From Arthrobacter sp. KBS0702 (GTDB taxonomy: Bacteria > Actinomycetota > Actinomycetes > Actinomycetales > Micrococcaceae), in contig NZ_CP042172.1 in assembly GCF_005937985.2 (NCBI RefSeq), forward strand, positions 496,001 through 560,000: a DNA stretch of 64,000 nt. Direction: 5' to 3'. This document shows, in pieces, positions 16,898 to 25,702 of this stretch. Each line of letters starts with the position of its first letter. The first letter of the stretch is position 1. The notes under the pieces are model-generated. The model saw only the letters and a list, made by a program, of their open reading frames with translations. It was not told the origin of the DNA and did not search any database. The translations under genes and the position numbers were made by a program.

Positions 16898-19327
16898 TCA
16901 GTTGACTGCGGCCCCGGCGGTCGCTTCGTCGCTGACTGCCGCGCCGGCCGAGGTGGCCGCACCGGCCAGGCGGATCCAGGTGTCCACCACCGTGTCGGGG
17001 TTCAGCGAAACGGAGTCGATGCCTTCCTCGACCAGCCATTCGGCGAAGTCCGGGTGGTCGCTCGGGCCCTGGCCGCAGATGCCCACGTACTTGCCGCGCG
17101 CCTTGCACGCCTTGATGGCCATGCTCAGGAGCTTCTTGACGGCAAGGTTGCGCTCGTCAAAGCTGCCGGCGACGATCGCGGAGTCGCGGTCCAGGCCCAA
17201 GGTCAGCTGGGTCATGTCGTTGGAGCCGATGGAGAAGCCGTCGAAGTAGTCCAGGAACTCGTCCGCCAGCAGGGCGTTGGACGGGATTTCACACATCATG
17301 ATCACCTCGAGGCCGTTTTCGCCGCGGCGCAGGCCGTTCTCCGCGAGCAGGTCGATGACGCCGCTGGCTTCGTCCACGGTGCGCACGAACGGGATCATCA
17401 GCTTGACGTTGGTCAGCCCCATCTCGTTGCGGACAAAGGAGAGGGCCTCGCACTCCAGGTCGAAGCAGTCCCGGAAGGACGGCTCCAGGTAGCGCGAGGC
17501 GCCGCGGAAGCCGATCATCGGGTTCTCTTCGTGCGGCTCGTATGCCGGTCCGCCAAGCAGGTTGGCGTACTCGTTGGACTTGAAGTCGGACATCCGGACA
17601 ATCACCGGCTCAGGCGCGAACGCCGCGGCGATGGTGGCCACGCCTTCGGCCAGGCGCTTGATGTAGAAGTCGCGCGGGCTGTCGTAGGCGGCGATCTGCT
17701 CCCGGATTTCGGCGATGACGTCCTCGGGCTGCTCGTCCAGGTTCAGCAGCGCCTTGGGGTGGATGCCGATCTGCCGGTTGATGATGAATTCCAGCCGGGC
17801 CAGGCCCACGCCGTGGTTGGGGAGCTGGGCGAAGGTGAAGGCCTGCTCCGGGGTGCCGACGTTCATCATGACCTTGACCGGGGCCTCGGGCAGCTGGGTG
17901 ATCTCGGTTTCCTCGACGCTGAAGTCCAGGAGTCCCTCGTAGATGACCCCGGTTTCGCCGTCGGCGCAGGAGACGGTCACCTCGAGTCCGTCGGCGAGGG
18001 CGTCGGTTGCGTCGCCGGTGCCGACGACGGCGGGAATCCCGAGTTCACGGGCGATGATGGCCGCGTGACAGGTGCGTCCGCCGCGGTTGGTCACGATCGC
18101 GGAGGCTCGCTTCATGATCGGTTCCCAGTCCGGGTCGGTCATGTCCGCGACCAGGACGTCGCCGGTCTTGAAGGATGCCATCTGGTCGATCGAGGACAGG
18201 ATGCGGACGCTGCCGGCACCGATGCGCTGGCCGATCGCGCGGCCCTCCACCAGCACGCGGCCTGTTCCGTTCAGGCGGAAGCGGCTCAGGCTGCCCGAGG
18301 CCCGGCGGGACTGCACGGTTTCCGGGCGTGCCTGCAGAATGTACAGGCCTCCGTCGATCCCGTCCTTGCCCCATTCGATGTCCATCGGGCGTCCGTAGTG
18401 CTTTTCGATGGCGACGGCGTGCCGGGCGAGCTGCTCGACGTCGTCGTCGGTGAGGCTGAAGCGGTTCCGCAGCGACGCATCCACCGGGACGAAATCGATG
18501 GTGTGGCCGATTTCGCGGTTGCTCGTGTACGTCATCTGGAGCGCCTTCTCGCCCAGCCCCCGTTTGAGGATCGCCGGCCGGCCGGCCTCGAGGGCGGGCT
18601 TGTAGACGTAGAACTCATCCGGGTTGACGGCGCCCTGGACCACGGCCTCGCCCAGGCCGTAGGAGGAGGTGACGAAGACGGCGTCCTTGAACCCGGATTC
18701 GGTGTCCATGGTGAACATCACGCCGGACGCGCCGACGTCGGAACGGACCATGCGCTGGACGCCCGCCGAGAGTGCTACTTCGGCGTGCTCGAACTTGTGG
18801 TGCACCCGGTAGGCGATGGCCCGGTCGTTGTAGAGGGACGCGAAGACGTCTTTGATGGCCACGAGGATGTTCTCGATGCCGCGGACATTCAGGAAGGTTT
18901 CCTGCTGCCCGGCGAAGGACGCGTCGGGCAGATCCTCGGCGGTCGCGCTGGAGCGGACGGCCCAGGAGAGGTCGTCGGAGCCGCCGTGCTTGTCAACGAG
19001 CTTCTGGTACGAGTCGCGGAGCTGTGCCTCGAAGTCCGGCAGGAAGGGCGTCTCGCGCATCAGGGTGCGGATTTCCTGGCCCGCAGCGGCCAGGGCCGTC
19101 ACGTCGTCGGTATCCAGGCCGACCAGCCGGTCGGCAATCTTCTGGTCCAGGCCGGAGTCGGCCAGGAAGCTGCGGTAGGCGTCCGCCGTCGTGGCGAAGC
19201 CGTCGGGAACCTGGACGCCGGCGGACGTGAGGTTTTGCACCATCTCGCCGAGGGAGGCGTTCTTGCCGCCCACCCGGTCCAGGTCCTTGAGGCCGAGTTC
19301 TGAGAACCACAGGATGTCCGTCGTCAT
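16898..19327 (-). CDS. ppsA: Phosphoenolpyruvate synthase (pyruvate, water dikinase)
   Basis: PEP synthase makes PEP, AMP and phosphate from pyruvate and ATP, the entry step of gluconeogenesis from C3 compounds. The 809-residue product has the N-terminal ATP-grasp domain ([15 protein letters not shown] at about 12-26; [21 protein letters not shown] near 120), the phosphohistidine swivel domain with [15 protein letters not shown] near 415, and the C-terminal PEP-binding barrel with [16 protein letters not shown] and the cysteine-containing [20 protein letters not shown] 19327 is chosen because aaaggagc lies eight bases upstream; the open frame extends further without coding character. The DUF299 regulator is 150 bases upstream on the same strand. 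Confidence 0.96.
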   Translation of the reverse strand: MTTDILWFSELGLKDLDRVGGKNASLGEMVQNLTSAGVQVPDGFATTADAYRSFLADSGLDQKIADRLVGLDTDDVTALAAAGQEIRTLMRETPFLPDFEAQLRDSYQKLVDKHGGSDDLSWAVRSSATAEDLPDASFAGQQETFLNVRGIENILVAIKDVFASLYNDRAIAYRVHHKFEHAEVALSAGVQRMVRSDVGASGVMFTMDTESGFKDAVFVTSSYGLGEAVVQGAVNPDEFYVYKPALEAGRPAILKRGLGEKALQMTYTSNREIGHTIDFVPVDASLRNRFSLTDDDVEQLARHAVAIEKHYGRPMDIEWGKDGIDGGLYILQARPETVQSRRASGSLSRFRLNGTGRVLVEGRAIGQRIGAGSVRILSSIDQMASFKTGDVLVADMTDPDWEPIMKRASAIVTNRGGRTCHAAIIARELGIPAVVGTGDATDALADGLEVTVSCADGETGVIYEGLLDFSVEETEITQLPEAPVKVMMNVGTPEQAFTFAQLPNHGVGLARLEFIINRQIGIHPKALLNLDEQPEDVIAEIREQIAAYDSPRDFYIKRLAEGVATIAAAFAPEPVIVRMSDFKSNEYANLLGGPAYEPHEENPMIGFRGASRYLEPSFRDCFDLECEALSFVRNEMGLTNVKLMIPFVRTVDEASGVIDLLAENGLRRGENGLEVIMMCEIPSNALLADEFLDYFDGFSIGSNDMTQLTLGLDRDSAIVAGSFDERNLAVKKLLSMAIKACKARGKYVGICGQGPSDHPDFAEWLVEEGIDSVSLNPDTVVDTWIRLAGAATSAGAAVSDEATAGAAVN

Positions 19328-19404
19328 GGTTGCTGCTCCTTTGCAGATGGTGGCATACGGTAACGCCGCCCCTCGCGGGCGGCCGCCGGTTGATGGGCGC
19401 AAGT

Positions 19405-19457
19405 CCTGTCCACAGTGACAGGTCGGCGTGGGTGTTTCCACACGATGTGGCCCACGC
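19405..19457 (-). promoter_or_regulatory. Dyad symmetries in the ppsA upstream region
   Basis: Two dyads occupy the gap before ppsA. The first is cctgtc-N6-gacagg (19405-19422). The second is a 12-base stem in which gcgtggg plus ccaca, separated by a five-base bulge, pair with tgtggcccacgc (19426-19457). Either could be an operator or a structured leader of ppsA. No known regulator consensus fits well enough to name one. Confidence 0.4.
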
Positions 19458-19477
19458 AACACTTGTGAAGCGTGGCC

Positions 19478-20296
19478 TCAGTGCTTGAGGTTCATCTTCT
19501 GGAGGATGGTGGCCGCCATTTCCTCGACGGAGACGCTGGCCGAATTGAGGTACGGGATCCCGTGGGAGACGTAGAGCCGTTCGGCACTGCGCAGTTCGAA
19601 GCCGCACTGCCGCAGTGACGCGTAGGGCGATCCGCGGCGGCGTTCGGTGCGGACCTGGCTCAGGCGCAGGGGATTGGTGGTGAGGCCGAAACACTTGGAA
19701 ACAAACGGCCGCAGCGGCTTGGGGAGTCCTTCGCGCTCAAAGTCCTCGTCCACCAGCGGAAAGTTCGCGGCGAAGATGCCGTGCTGCAGGGCCAGGTACA
19801 TGGTGGTGGGCGTCTTGCCGCAGCGGGACGGTGCCACCAGGATGACCTGCGCCTTTTCGAGCGCCCGGAGGCTCTGGCCGTCGTCGTGCTCCATGGCGTA
19901 TTCGACGGCGGCCATCCGCGACTGGTAGCGGGCGGCGTTGCCCAGCCCGTGGGCCCGGCCCGGTTCGCCGCTGGCGGCGGACCCGAGCGCCTGCTCCAGC
20001 TGGCCGACGTGGCTGCCGATGAGGTCCACGATGATCCCCTGGCAGGTGCCCAGCGTCTGCCGGATGTCGCTGCCGACGGCGGTGGAGAACACGATGGGCT
20101 GCAGCCCGGTGGCGGCCCGGTTGTCGATCACCCTGACGACGGCGCGTGCTTGGTCCACGGTGGTGATGAAGGGGACCGTGATGCGGTCAAAATCGTTCTC
20201 CGGGAACTGCGTGAGCAGGGTGTTGCCGAGCGTTTCCGCGGTGATGCCCGTACTGTCCGACAGGAAGTAAACCGGGCGGGGAGCGTCATTGGTCAT
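19478..20296 (-). CDS. ppsR: PEP synthase regulatory kinase/pyrophosphorylase (DUF299, PpsR)
   Basis: DUF299 proteins switch PEP synthase or PPDK off and on by phosphorylating a threonine next to the catalytic histidine with ADP and removing it with phosphate. The 272-residue product begins PRPVYFLSDSTGITAETLGNTLL, the family N-terminus, and has the P-loop variant VAPSRCGKTPTTMYLA near residue 155 followed by FPLVDEDF and the conserved ERLYVSHGIPYLNSASVSVEE end. The in-frame GTG at 20311 is an alternative start; neither candidate has a clear ribosome binding site. Its position directly upstream of ppsA names its target. A histidine-adjacent threonine is present in the PpsA motif GGRTCHAA, as this chemistry requires. 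Confidence 0.92.
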   Translation of the reverse strand: MTNDAPRPVYFLSDSTGITAETLGNTLLTQFPENDFDRITVPFITTVDQARAVVRVIDNRAATGLQPIVFSTAVGSDIRQTLGTCQGIIVDLIGSHVGQLEQALGSAASGEPGRAHGLGNAARYQSRMAAVEYAMEHDDGQSLRALEKAQVILVAPSRCGKTPTTMYLALQHGIFAANFPLVDEDFEREGLPKPLRPFVSKCFGLTTNPLRLSQVRTERRRGSPYASLRQCGFELRSAERLYVSHGIPYLNSASVSVEEMAATILQKMNLKH

Positions 20297-20412
20297 GAAC
20301 GCATTGTGCACCAGCGGAGGCGGCGCGATCTTCTATGACGTAGCCGTCGAGCGCCCGGAGCCTGCCGGAGGCGGGGGAGTAGGCTGTGACCCACATCGCC
20401 AAAGGAGGCCGA

Positions 20413-20616
20413 ATGAGCTACAAATATCGGACTGTCAGGGTCCGCGGCACGGAGCTGGTCGGCACGATTGCCCGGAGACACGGGGGTGCGCCCGAAATCT
20501 ATGAGACCTCGACGGACCCGAGTACTTCCGTGGTTCCCGTGTTCTTCCCGGACACCGGCGAGATCCGCTTCTTCGACCGGAAGGTGCTGGAGGACGTGGT
20601 GAGCCCGGCGGGCTAG
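20413..20616 (+). CDS. Small hypothetical protein (67 aa)
   Basis: Function not recognised. The 67-residue product starts MSYKYRTVRVRGTELVG and ends FFPDTGEIRFFDRKVLEDVV, a mostly beta pattern with several aromatic residues and no cysteine, signal or membrane segment. The ATG at 20413 is well supported by aaaggagg five bases upstream, whereas the nine-residue in-frame extension to 20386 would cover that site. It is divergent from the PEP synthase regulator and convergent with the PsiD-like decarboxylase gene. The strong start signal and normal codon use make it a probable gene. Confidence 0.7.
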   Translation: MSYKYRTVRVRGTELVGTIARRHGGAPEIYETSTDPSTSVVPVFFPDTGEIRFFDRKVLEDVVSPAG

Positions 20617-20653
20617 GCGGCGTTCCGTACGTTCGGAGGGTGCACCGCCGTCC

Positions 20654-21913
20654 TCAGGACCTGGCGGTTGCCAGCTTTGACCGGACCCGCACGAGGGGCG
20701 CTTTCGGATCGTGCGGCTGGGGGATAGCGGCCAGGGCGAACTGGTCGATGGCACCCGGCCGGAAGACGAGGCACTCCGTCGAGCCGCCAAACTGGAAGTA
20801 CCCCAGCTCGTCGCCTTTATTCACATGGTGGCCCGGGACGATTTCCGGACCGATGACACAGGACGAGACCTCGATCATGCCCACGGGGATCACCGCCATG
20901 AGACCGATCACCGGGTCGTCGGCCTGGATCAGGATGATCGCCCGGGCCGCGACATGGGCCAAGTATGACTGCGAGACCGTCGGGTCGACGGCGTCGGCCC
21001 CCTCGGACTCCGCCTCCGAGAAGTACGTGCCGTCCTTGAGGTATGCCCGCACGATGGTTCCGGCGACGGGCGCGTGCCACCGGTGATAGTTCAAGGCGCT
21101 CAAGAACGCCTGGTACACCGTTCCGCCGACAAAGTGATCCACCGACTCGTCCCGGGCGAGCAGGTCATCGAGTGAGTAGGGCTGGTTCTTGACCCAGAAC
21201 CGGCTCTGGCGTTGAACGTCGGAGCTGATCTTGTAGGGCGTCGACTCGCACGCGCTGACAATGACCTTGTCGTCGTCGGGTGCTGCGACGGGCCGGGAGG
21301 TCGCGGTGAGCCGGCGGGCGAAGAAATCGTTCCACGACGTGAAGCCCCAGTGCTCGGCGAGGGGGTCGTGCTGGTAGTCGTCCATCCCGACGACCTGCCG
21401 CGCCTTCTCCGACATCCACCCGGACGGCGAGGTGTTCAATACGTACAGCGAGTCCTCGCTGGTCAAGAACACGCACCAAGCATCCAGGATCTTGCGGAAC
21501 ATGGCAACGATGCGCGGATCGCGATGGGCCGCGATCCCGGCCTCGGTTCCCATGGTCCAGTCGAGGATTGCGGTCAGCGGAGTGGTGACCATGCCGCCTT
21601 CGCTGAACTCGGGGGCCATCGTCAGGACCTCGTTGATCAGCCGGAGCATCTGGTCAACGCTCGTGAGGTGCCGCTTGCGGTACGGCTTCGACTTCGGAAC
21701 CTGCTCGATCATCTCGGTCATGTAGAGACGGACAACGGGATCGCTGGCAATCAGTTCCTGGAACTCGACGATCACGGGGTGCAGGGGAACGTCTTCTCCC
21801 CGCGCCTCTACCCGTTCCCGGTGGCCGGCAATCCAGTCTTCGAGTTCATCCTGTTGCTCGGGCAGCCAGCCGCCCGGTCGTTGGACACGGTCGGGAGCAG
21901 AGTCAATGGTCAT
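20654..21913 (-). CDS. Phosphatidylserine decarboxylase-family protein, PsiD-like (pyruvoyl-dependent decarboxylase)
   Basis: The 419-residue product belongs to the branch of the phosphatidylserine decarboxylase family that has an extra N-terminal domain; this branch includes fungal PsiD, an L-tryptophan decarboxylase. The N-terminal domain (about residues 40-170) contains FQELIASDPVVRLYM and a WCVFLTSEDS block. The decarboxylase domain contains GFTSWNDFFARRL, VSACESTPYKI, NYHRWHAPVAGTIV and, near residue 387, FQFGGSTECLVF; self-cleavage before the serine of GGST would generate the pyruvoyl cofactor. The start is an ATG preceded by a gagtaggctcgacacc stretch without a strong ribosome binding site. 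No membrane segment is seen. The substrate (a phospholipid or an aromatic amino acid) cannot be told from sequence; the overall match to PsiD is recalled from memory, not computed. Confidence 0.85.
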   Translation of the reverse strand: MTIDSAPDRVQRPGGWLPEQQDELEDWIAGHRERVEARGEDVPLHPVIVEFQELIASDPVVRLYMTEMIEQVPKSKPYRKRHLTSVDQMLRLINEVLTMAPEFSEGGMVTTPLTAILDWTMGTEAGIAAHRDPRIVAMFRKILDAWCVFLTSEDSLYVLNTSPSGWMSEKARQVVGMDDYQHDPLAEHWGFTSWNDFFARRLTATSRPVAAPDDDKVIVSACESTPYKISSDVQRQSRFWVKNQPYSLDDLLARDESVDHFVGGTVYQAFLSALNYHRWHAPVAGTIVRAYLKDGTYFSEAESEGADAVDPTVSQSYLAHVAARAIILIQADDPVIGLMAVIPVGMIEVSSCVIGPEIVPGHHVNKGDELGYFQFGGSTECLVFRPGAIDQFALAAIPQPHDPKAPLVRVRSKLATARS

Positions 21914-21958
21914 GGTGTCGAGCCTACTCGCCTGCTGAATCCGACAGGCGGCACTGGG

Positions 21959-22399
21959 TCAGCTAATCCGCTCGGCCAGCGCCACGATAATGCCCTCCGG
22001 GCCGCGCACATAGGCCATCCGCCAGGCATCCTCATACCGGCCGATGCCGCCGACCAGTCCGTACCCCTCCGCGGCCAGCCGGTCGACGTGGGCCTCGACG
22101 TCGTCGACCTCGAAGGCCAGGCTGCGCAGTCCAAGTTCGTTGGCCATGGCGGCGGGCGATCCGGGGAGGGGGTCCGGCCGGACGAAGCTGGAAAGCTCCA
22201 CTCCCGTGCCGCCGTCGGGCGTTCGCAGCATGACGATTTCGGTGCGGGAGCCCGGGATGGCTATGACCGTGTCGATGAAGTCACCCTCGACGAAGGTCCG
22301 GCCCTCGACCTCGAGCCCGAGCCCGACGAAGAACGCCGTCACCCGGTCAAGGTCCTGGACGGTGACGCCAACGTGGTCGAAGCGCATGACGCGTGGCAT
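21959..22399 (-). CDS. VOC (glyoxalase/bleomycin resistance) family protein
   Basis: The 146-residue product has the two beta-alpha-beta-beta-beta modules of the vicinal oxygen chelate fold. The first begins MRFDHVGVTVQDLDRVTAFFVGLGLEVEG, with the usual metal-ligand histidine, and the second LRSLAFEVDDVEAHVDRLAAEGYGL, ending with YVRGPEGIIVALAERI whose glutamate is the other common ligand. ATG 22399 is chosen because ggagg lies seven bases upstream; an upstream TTG and a downstream ATG (22387) are less likely. It may be a lyase, dioxygenase or binding protein; the substrate is unknown. The gene follows the end of the core-like region, after which GC content falls. Confidence 0.85.
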   Translation of the reverse strand: MPRVMRFDHVGVTVQDLDRVTAFFVGLGLEVEGRTFVEGDFIDTVIAIPGSRTEIVMLRTPDGGTGVELSSFVRPDPLPGSPAAMANELGLRSLAFEVDDVEAHVDRLAAEGYGLVGGIGRYEDAWRMAYVRGPEGIIVALAERIS

Positions 22400-22591
22400 G
22401 GGCGGTGCCTCCAAATGATCGTTTCCGTGTGGTCCCGGGCGGACCTACGCGAACTTTACGGCTGATCAGGAAGGTGCGGAAGGCCGCCAATTCGGGACCA
22501 GTCGGCTGTTCCCTTGCCTTGGGCCGCTGGAGGTACGAAGATGAGCGCAGAATGAGCTTTTCCATCCGCAAACAATTCAAGGGAGATTCAC

Positions 22592-22738
22592 ATGTTGCTT
22601 TGGATAGCCATCATTATCGCCGTCCTCTGGCTTCTCGGCCTGATCGGCAACATCGGAGGCGGCTTCATTCACCTGCTGCTGGTTATCGCCGTGGTTGTGC
22701 TGATTTTCCACTTCGTCCGCGGCAGGTCCCGCACGTAG
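22592..22738 (+). CDS. Small membrane protein, lmo0937-like (48 aa)
   Basis: The 48-residue peptide is almost wholly hydrophobic: MLLWIAIIIAVLWLLGLIG, a short turn with GGG, then FIHLLLVIAVVVLIFHFVRG and a basic end RSRT. This two-helix hairpin matches the small lmo0937 family of membrane proteins, which is widespread in Firmicutes and Actinobacteria and often stress-induced. A gggaga ribosome binding site lies about six bases upstream. The surrounding DNA is visibly lower in GC than the flanking core genes. The role is unknown. Confidence 0.75.
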   Translation: MLLWIAIIIAVLWLLGLIGNIGGGFIHLLLVIAVVVLIFHFVRGRSRT

Positions 22739-22763
22739 AGGCGGATTAGGCGGCCGGGGGCGC

Positions 22764-23327
22764 ATGAATACGACCGAACACCGGTCCCGGGGGATTTCAT
22801 CGTTCAGGACTTCCCCGATGCAGCTCTTTTTTCTGGTTGGTGACCTATTTACCGCGGCGGCCACCCCGTCGCTGGTGCAGCTCGTAGCGTCTGGCGTGGT
22901 GCTTGCCCTGGTGGGTCTCGCCATGACCATTACCACTCTCAGGAAAGGACCGGCGCCTCCCGAGGTGTTTCTAGAGGAGGAGCATTTCGAGGGAGGCGGG
23001 ACCGTGCCCTTCCGAGCGGGGAGCGTGTGGGCGCGTTTTTCGGTTCATCCGATGTTCCGGATGTTGGTCCTCAGCCCCACTTCGGACGTCCTCCGATTCA
23101 GTCTGGCCTATGGCTTTGGAAGGTTCATTGGGCCTTGGGCGTTACCGCGAACGGACGTCGCCCGGATCGAGCGTGTCCGGACGTGGTTCATCCCTCACGA
23201 CGCCGTCAGAATTATCCCGGCCACCGGTTCGCCGTGGTATTTCTTGTCCTGCGAACCCGGCACCGTGCTGGCCTGCTTGAAGGACCTGGGCTATCCCGTG
23301 TCAGCTGACGTAGGTACATGGCCCTGA
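22764..23327 (+). CDS. Hypothetical protein with one or two membrane segments
   Basis: Function not recognised. In the 187-residue product, residues about 35-58 (SLVQLVASGVVLALVGLAMTI) form a clear membrane helix and the preceding FFLVGDLFTAAATP may form part of a second. The remaining 125 residues are soluble and begin with an acidic segment (PPEVFLEEEHFEGGG). They include WARFSVHPMFRMLVLS and GSPWYFLSCEPG, a pattern reminiscent of small PH-like domains (strands ending in a helix ACLKDLGY). It follows the small membrane protein by 25 bases on the same strand. Base composition is lower in GC than core genes. Confidence 0.55.
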   Translation: MNTTEHRSRGISSFRTSPMQLFFLVGDLFTAAATPSLVQLVASGVVLALVGLAMTITTLRKGPAPPEVFLEEEHFEGGGTVPFRAGSVWARFSVHPMFRMLVLSPTSDVLRFSLAYGFGRFIGPWALPRTDVARIERVRTWFIPHDAVRIIPATGSPWYFLSCEPGTVLACLKDLGYPVSADVGTWP

Positions 23328-23443
23328 TCGCTATTTCTTGCCGGCTTTGAGGGGCGCGTCGGTGTTTCACCGTCCAAAATCGTTGCGGCACTCACTATCG
23401 AAAAGGCGACGCCCGGGCCGATCCATGCCCGTAAGTCGGTCCT

Positions 23444-23923
23444 TCATTGGGACAAGATATAGCGTCGTTCCGGTCGTCCCGCCGAGTTGCGAATTTTGAT
23501 CTCTGACGTCGAAATCCAGCCAGCCCTTTCGTATAAGTCAATGGCTCTGTCGTTGTCCGCGATCACCCAGAGTTCCAAAGGCGTCTTTGCCTCCACGGAG
23601 TGGTTTCGCAGGTAGTCAAGGAGTTGGCGAGCGAGTCCCGTTCCCCAAGCTTCTGGAGCAACTGCCAGATATAGCACTTCCAGGACGTCCCCATGGGGAA
23701 CGACGATCGAGAACGCCATCGCGCGGTCACTGATACGCATCACCAGCAGTATTGCGCCGTCCAAGGCCAGCGTTGATTGAATAGCGGGTAGCTTGTCCTC
23801 GAGCGATGGAATCACAGGGAGGTGATCCCGCCGCGCCGTGGCGCGAGCCCAAAGTTGGGCCGCATCGCGCGCAGATGCACTTCCCTGCTCCGCACGGATG
23901 GCTGGAAGCGGTGATGAATTCAT
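23444..23923 (-). CDS. GNAT family N-acetyltransferase
   Basis: The 159-residue product has the GNAT core: strand LYLAVAPEAWGTGLARQLLDYL at about 88-109, whose Q/R-x-x-G-x-G/A equivalent is APEAWGTGLA and binds acetyl-CoA, followed by PLELWVIADNDRAIDLYERAGW, the usual motif B. An N-terminal helix (DAAQLWARATARRDHLPVIPS) probably forms the acceptor side. The substrate is unknown. The gene stands alone in the lower-GC accessory stretch. Downstream at 23331-23355 a short minus-strand tail reading DAPLKAGKK-stop has no open frame above it and may be a remnant of a lost gene. Confidence 0.82.
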   Translation of the reverse strand: MNSSPLPAIRAEQGSASARDAAQLWARATARRDHLPVIPSLEDKLPAIQSTLALDGAILLVMRISDRAMAFSIVVPHGDVLEVLYLAVAPEAWGTGLARQLLDYLRNHSVEAKTPLELWVIADNDRAIDLYERAGWISTSEIKIRNSAGRPERRYILSQ

Positions 23924-24020
23924 CCGTTGATCGTGTCACGGACAAGGACGGAGCCGGTGAAGAATCCCTGCGGTCACCAAGGCGCCCGTCGAACCAGTCC
24001 GGCTCAGTAGAGTGGCACGC

Positions 24021-24389
24021 ATGAGTCTTGAATGGGAACAAGTAATTGTCGATTCGGCACGACCGGCTGAGCTTGGACTTTGGTGGGCCACAGCTTTGGG
24101 TTGGGTCGTGACTTTGGAAGCTGACGATGAGTTCGAAATTCGTTCTACACCGGACCGGTTGCCGGGGTTGGTCTTCGTGCCGGTGGCCGATTCGAAGGTA
24201 ACGAAGAATCGTCTTCACCTGGATTTCCGGCCGGACGATCCAGCGGCCGAGGTCGAGCGGATGATCGCTCTGGGTGCCCGCAGGGTCGATGTTGGTCAAG
24301 GCGAGCGGCCGTGGACTGTACTTGAGGATCCAGAAGGCAACGAGTTCTGCGTTCTGGGCCCCCGAAAGAAGGCCAGTACCGACAGTTGA
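24021..24389 (+). CDS. VOC-like domain protein (122 aa)
   Basis: The product is a short single-module protein of the glyoxalase-like type: MSLEWEQVIVDSARPAELGLWWATALGW at the start, the central LVFVPVADSKVTKNRLHLDFRP, and WTVLEDPEGNEFCVLGP at the end. This pattern is common in actinobacterial 'VOC family' proteins whose function is unknown. ATG 24021 is preferred over one nine bases upstream. The region after its stop, up to the MerR gene at 24662, contains no convincing gene; a short minus-strand tail ending RQQSTLREALVQAMDRRRA at 24427 may be a remnant. Confidence 0.8.
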   Translation: MSLEWEQVIVDSARPAELGLWWATALGWVVTLEADDEFEIRSTPDRLPGLVFVPVADSKVTKNRLHLDFRPDDPAAEVERMIALGARRVDVGQGERPWTVLEDPEGNEFCVLGPRKKASTDS

Positions 24390-24624
24390 GCATTGGGCCA
24401 CGCCAACGAACACCGCCGTCGAACCCCTAGGCGCGCCGCCGATCCATCGCCTGCACCAGAGCCTCACGGAGCGTCGACTGCTGCCTCATCTGTGGCTCGT
24501 TCTCATCCGTGCGGTGATTCTCGTACGACAAAGGTAAGGGGCATGAAGTCCCGGTACGGGACCGGCTTTCGGGGGCGCGGCCAGCAAGTAGGAATTTGCG
24601 GTGTAGTCCGGAGAGTATTCGGGC

Positions 24625-24655
24625 TTGACCCTCGACTAGGTCGAGACGGGAGAGT
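24625..24655 (+). promoter_or_regulatory. MerR-type promoter and operator
   Basis: A ttgacc -35 hexamer (24625-24630) is followed at once by the dyad ctcgac-tag-gtcgag (24631-24645), placed where MerR-family regulators bind, between -35 and -10. With the long spacer typical of this class, the -10 would fall near 24650 and the transcript would start almost at the ATG at 24662. It implies that the regulator controls its own promoter. Confidence 0.65.
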
Positions 24656-24661
24656 GCAGAC

Positions 24662-25702
24662 ATGGAGAACGAACTGCTCGGCATCGGCCGGCTGGCATCA
24701 CTTAGTGGACTGCCCGTAAGTGCGCTGCGCTTTTACGACGGTGCCGGTGTGTTGCCGCCGTCGGTCGTCGACCCGTCCTCTGGGTATCGGTTCTATCATC
24801 CGAGCCGGGTGGTTCACGCTCGGCTGGCGGCGCACCTGCGGCGGGTTGGCCTTCCGTTGGAAGACATCCGGACGATCCTGGCGGAACCGTCCCAGGCTCG
24901 GTCGATCGTGGCAACTCATCTCGCGCGGCTGGAAGCGGGTCTGGCCGACGCCCTCAGGGAGATCTCCATCGTTCATCAACTACTAGAACACCAGGAGATC
25001 ACCATGACCCGATGCACGTTGTCTGCCGCCGAACTCATTCGAGCACTCGGAGAAGTTCGGTATGCGATCAGTGACGACCCGGATCAGCCGCGCCTGAACG
25101 GGGTTTTCCTCGACAGCGAGCCTGGCCGGTTGCGTGTGGTTGCGACGGACCGGTACCGACTCGCCGCCAGCACGGTAACCATGTTGCAGGAGGCCGAACT
25201 GCATGTGCTGCTGCCCGTGGCAGCGGTTGACGAATTGCTCGCCAGTAACCACACAGGGTCCCTGGAGGTCGTCGTGACCGGCGACACGATCGCCCTGACT
25301 GGCGATGACGGCACCATCCACACGGAGGTCGTTGACGTCGACTTCCCGTCGTATCGCAGCTGGCTCGACCTCGGCCATCGTGAAGTCCCCGTCGACGCCG
25401 CGGCGTTGAGGGCCGCACTCCATGCAGCTACGACCGAGACCTTCACCCGAGACAACGACGGCGTGGCCTACGACGTCAGCCGGCTTAGCATCACCTCAAG
25501 CGGGGTGGAGGTCGGCGCATCCGAAGACCCTGACGCGCTCGTCATCGGGGTGAACCGCGCGTTCCTCCTGGAGGCGCTTGGGACCGGCGACCAGCTCACC
25601 CTCGGTCTGGATGATCCAATCGCGCCATTGGCCATCCGCAACCCAGACCGAGACGGCACACTGTCGATCCTCATGCCCGTCCGCCTCGAACAGCCGGTCT
25701 AG
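24662..25702 (+). CDS. MerR regulator fused to a partial DNA polymerase III beta-clamp (DnaN-like) domain
   Basis: The 346-residue product joins two unrelated modules. Residues 1-75 are a MerR winged helix (GIGRLASLSGLPVSALRFYDGAGVLPP...SGYRFYHPSRV), followed by the family's dimer helix to about 115. Residues about 117-346 match the second and third domains of the sliding clamp: LIRALGEVRYAISDD, LNGVFLDSEPGRLRVVATDRYRLA, the VDFPSYRSWL strand, NRAFLLEALGTGDQLTLGLDDPIAPLAIRN and the clamp's C-terminal signature ILMPVRL. Domain 1 of the clamp is absent. Self-regulation is suggested by the MerR-type operator in its promoter, and a strong terminator follows. Whether it binds the replication machinery or senses another ligand through the clamp fold is unknown. 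Confidence 0.85.
   Translation: MENELLGIGRLASLSGLPVSALRFYDGAGVLPPSVVDPSSGYRFYHPSRVVHARLAAHLRRVGLPLEDIRTILAEPSQARSIVATHLARLEAGLADALREISIVHQLLEHQEITMTRCTLSAAELIRALGEVRYAISDDPDQPRLNGVFLDSEPGRLRVVATDRYRLAASTVTMLQEAELHVLLPVAAVDELLASNHTGSLEVVVTGDTIALTGDDGTIHTEVVDVDFPSYRSWLDLGHREVPVDAAALRAALHAATTETFTRDNDGVAYDVSRLSITSSGVEVGASEDPDALVIGVNRAFLLEALGTGDQLTLGLDDPIAPLAIRNPDRDGTLSILMPVRLEQPV

Noticed and set aside
16649..19303. 884-codon plus-strand frame opposite ppsA
   Set aside because: It mirrors ppsA; its codon pattern follows from the opposite strand and no motif is present.
24427..24684. 85-codon minus-strand frame before the MerR gene
   Set aside because: It overlaps the MerR promoter and start; only its last 20 codons look peptide-like, so at most it is a remnant.
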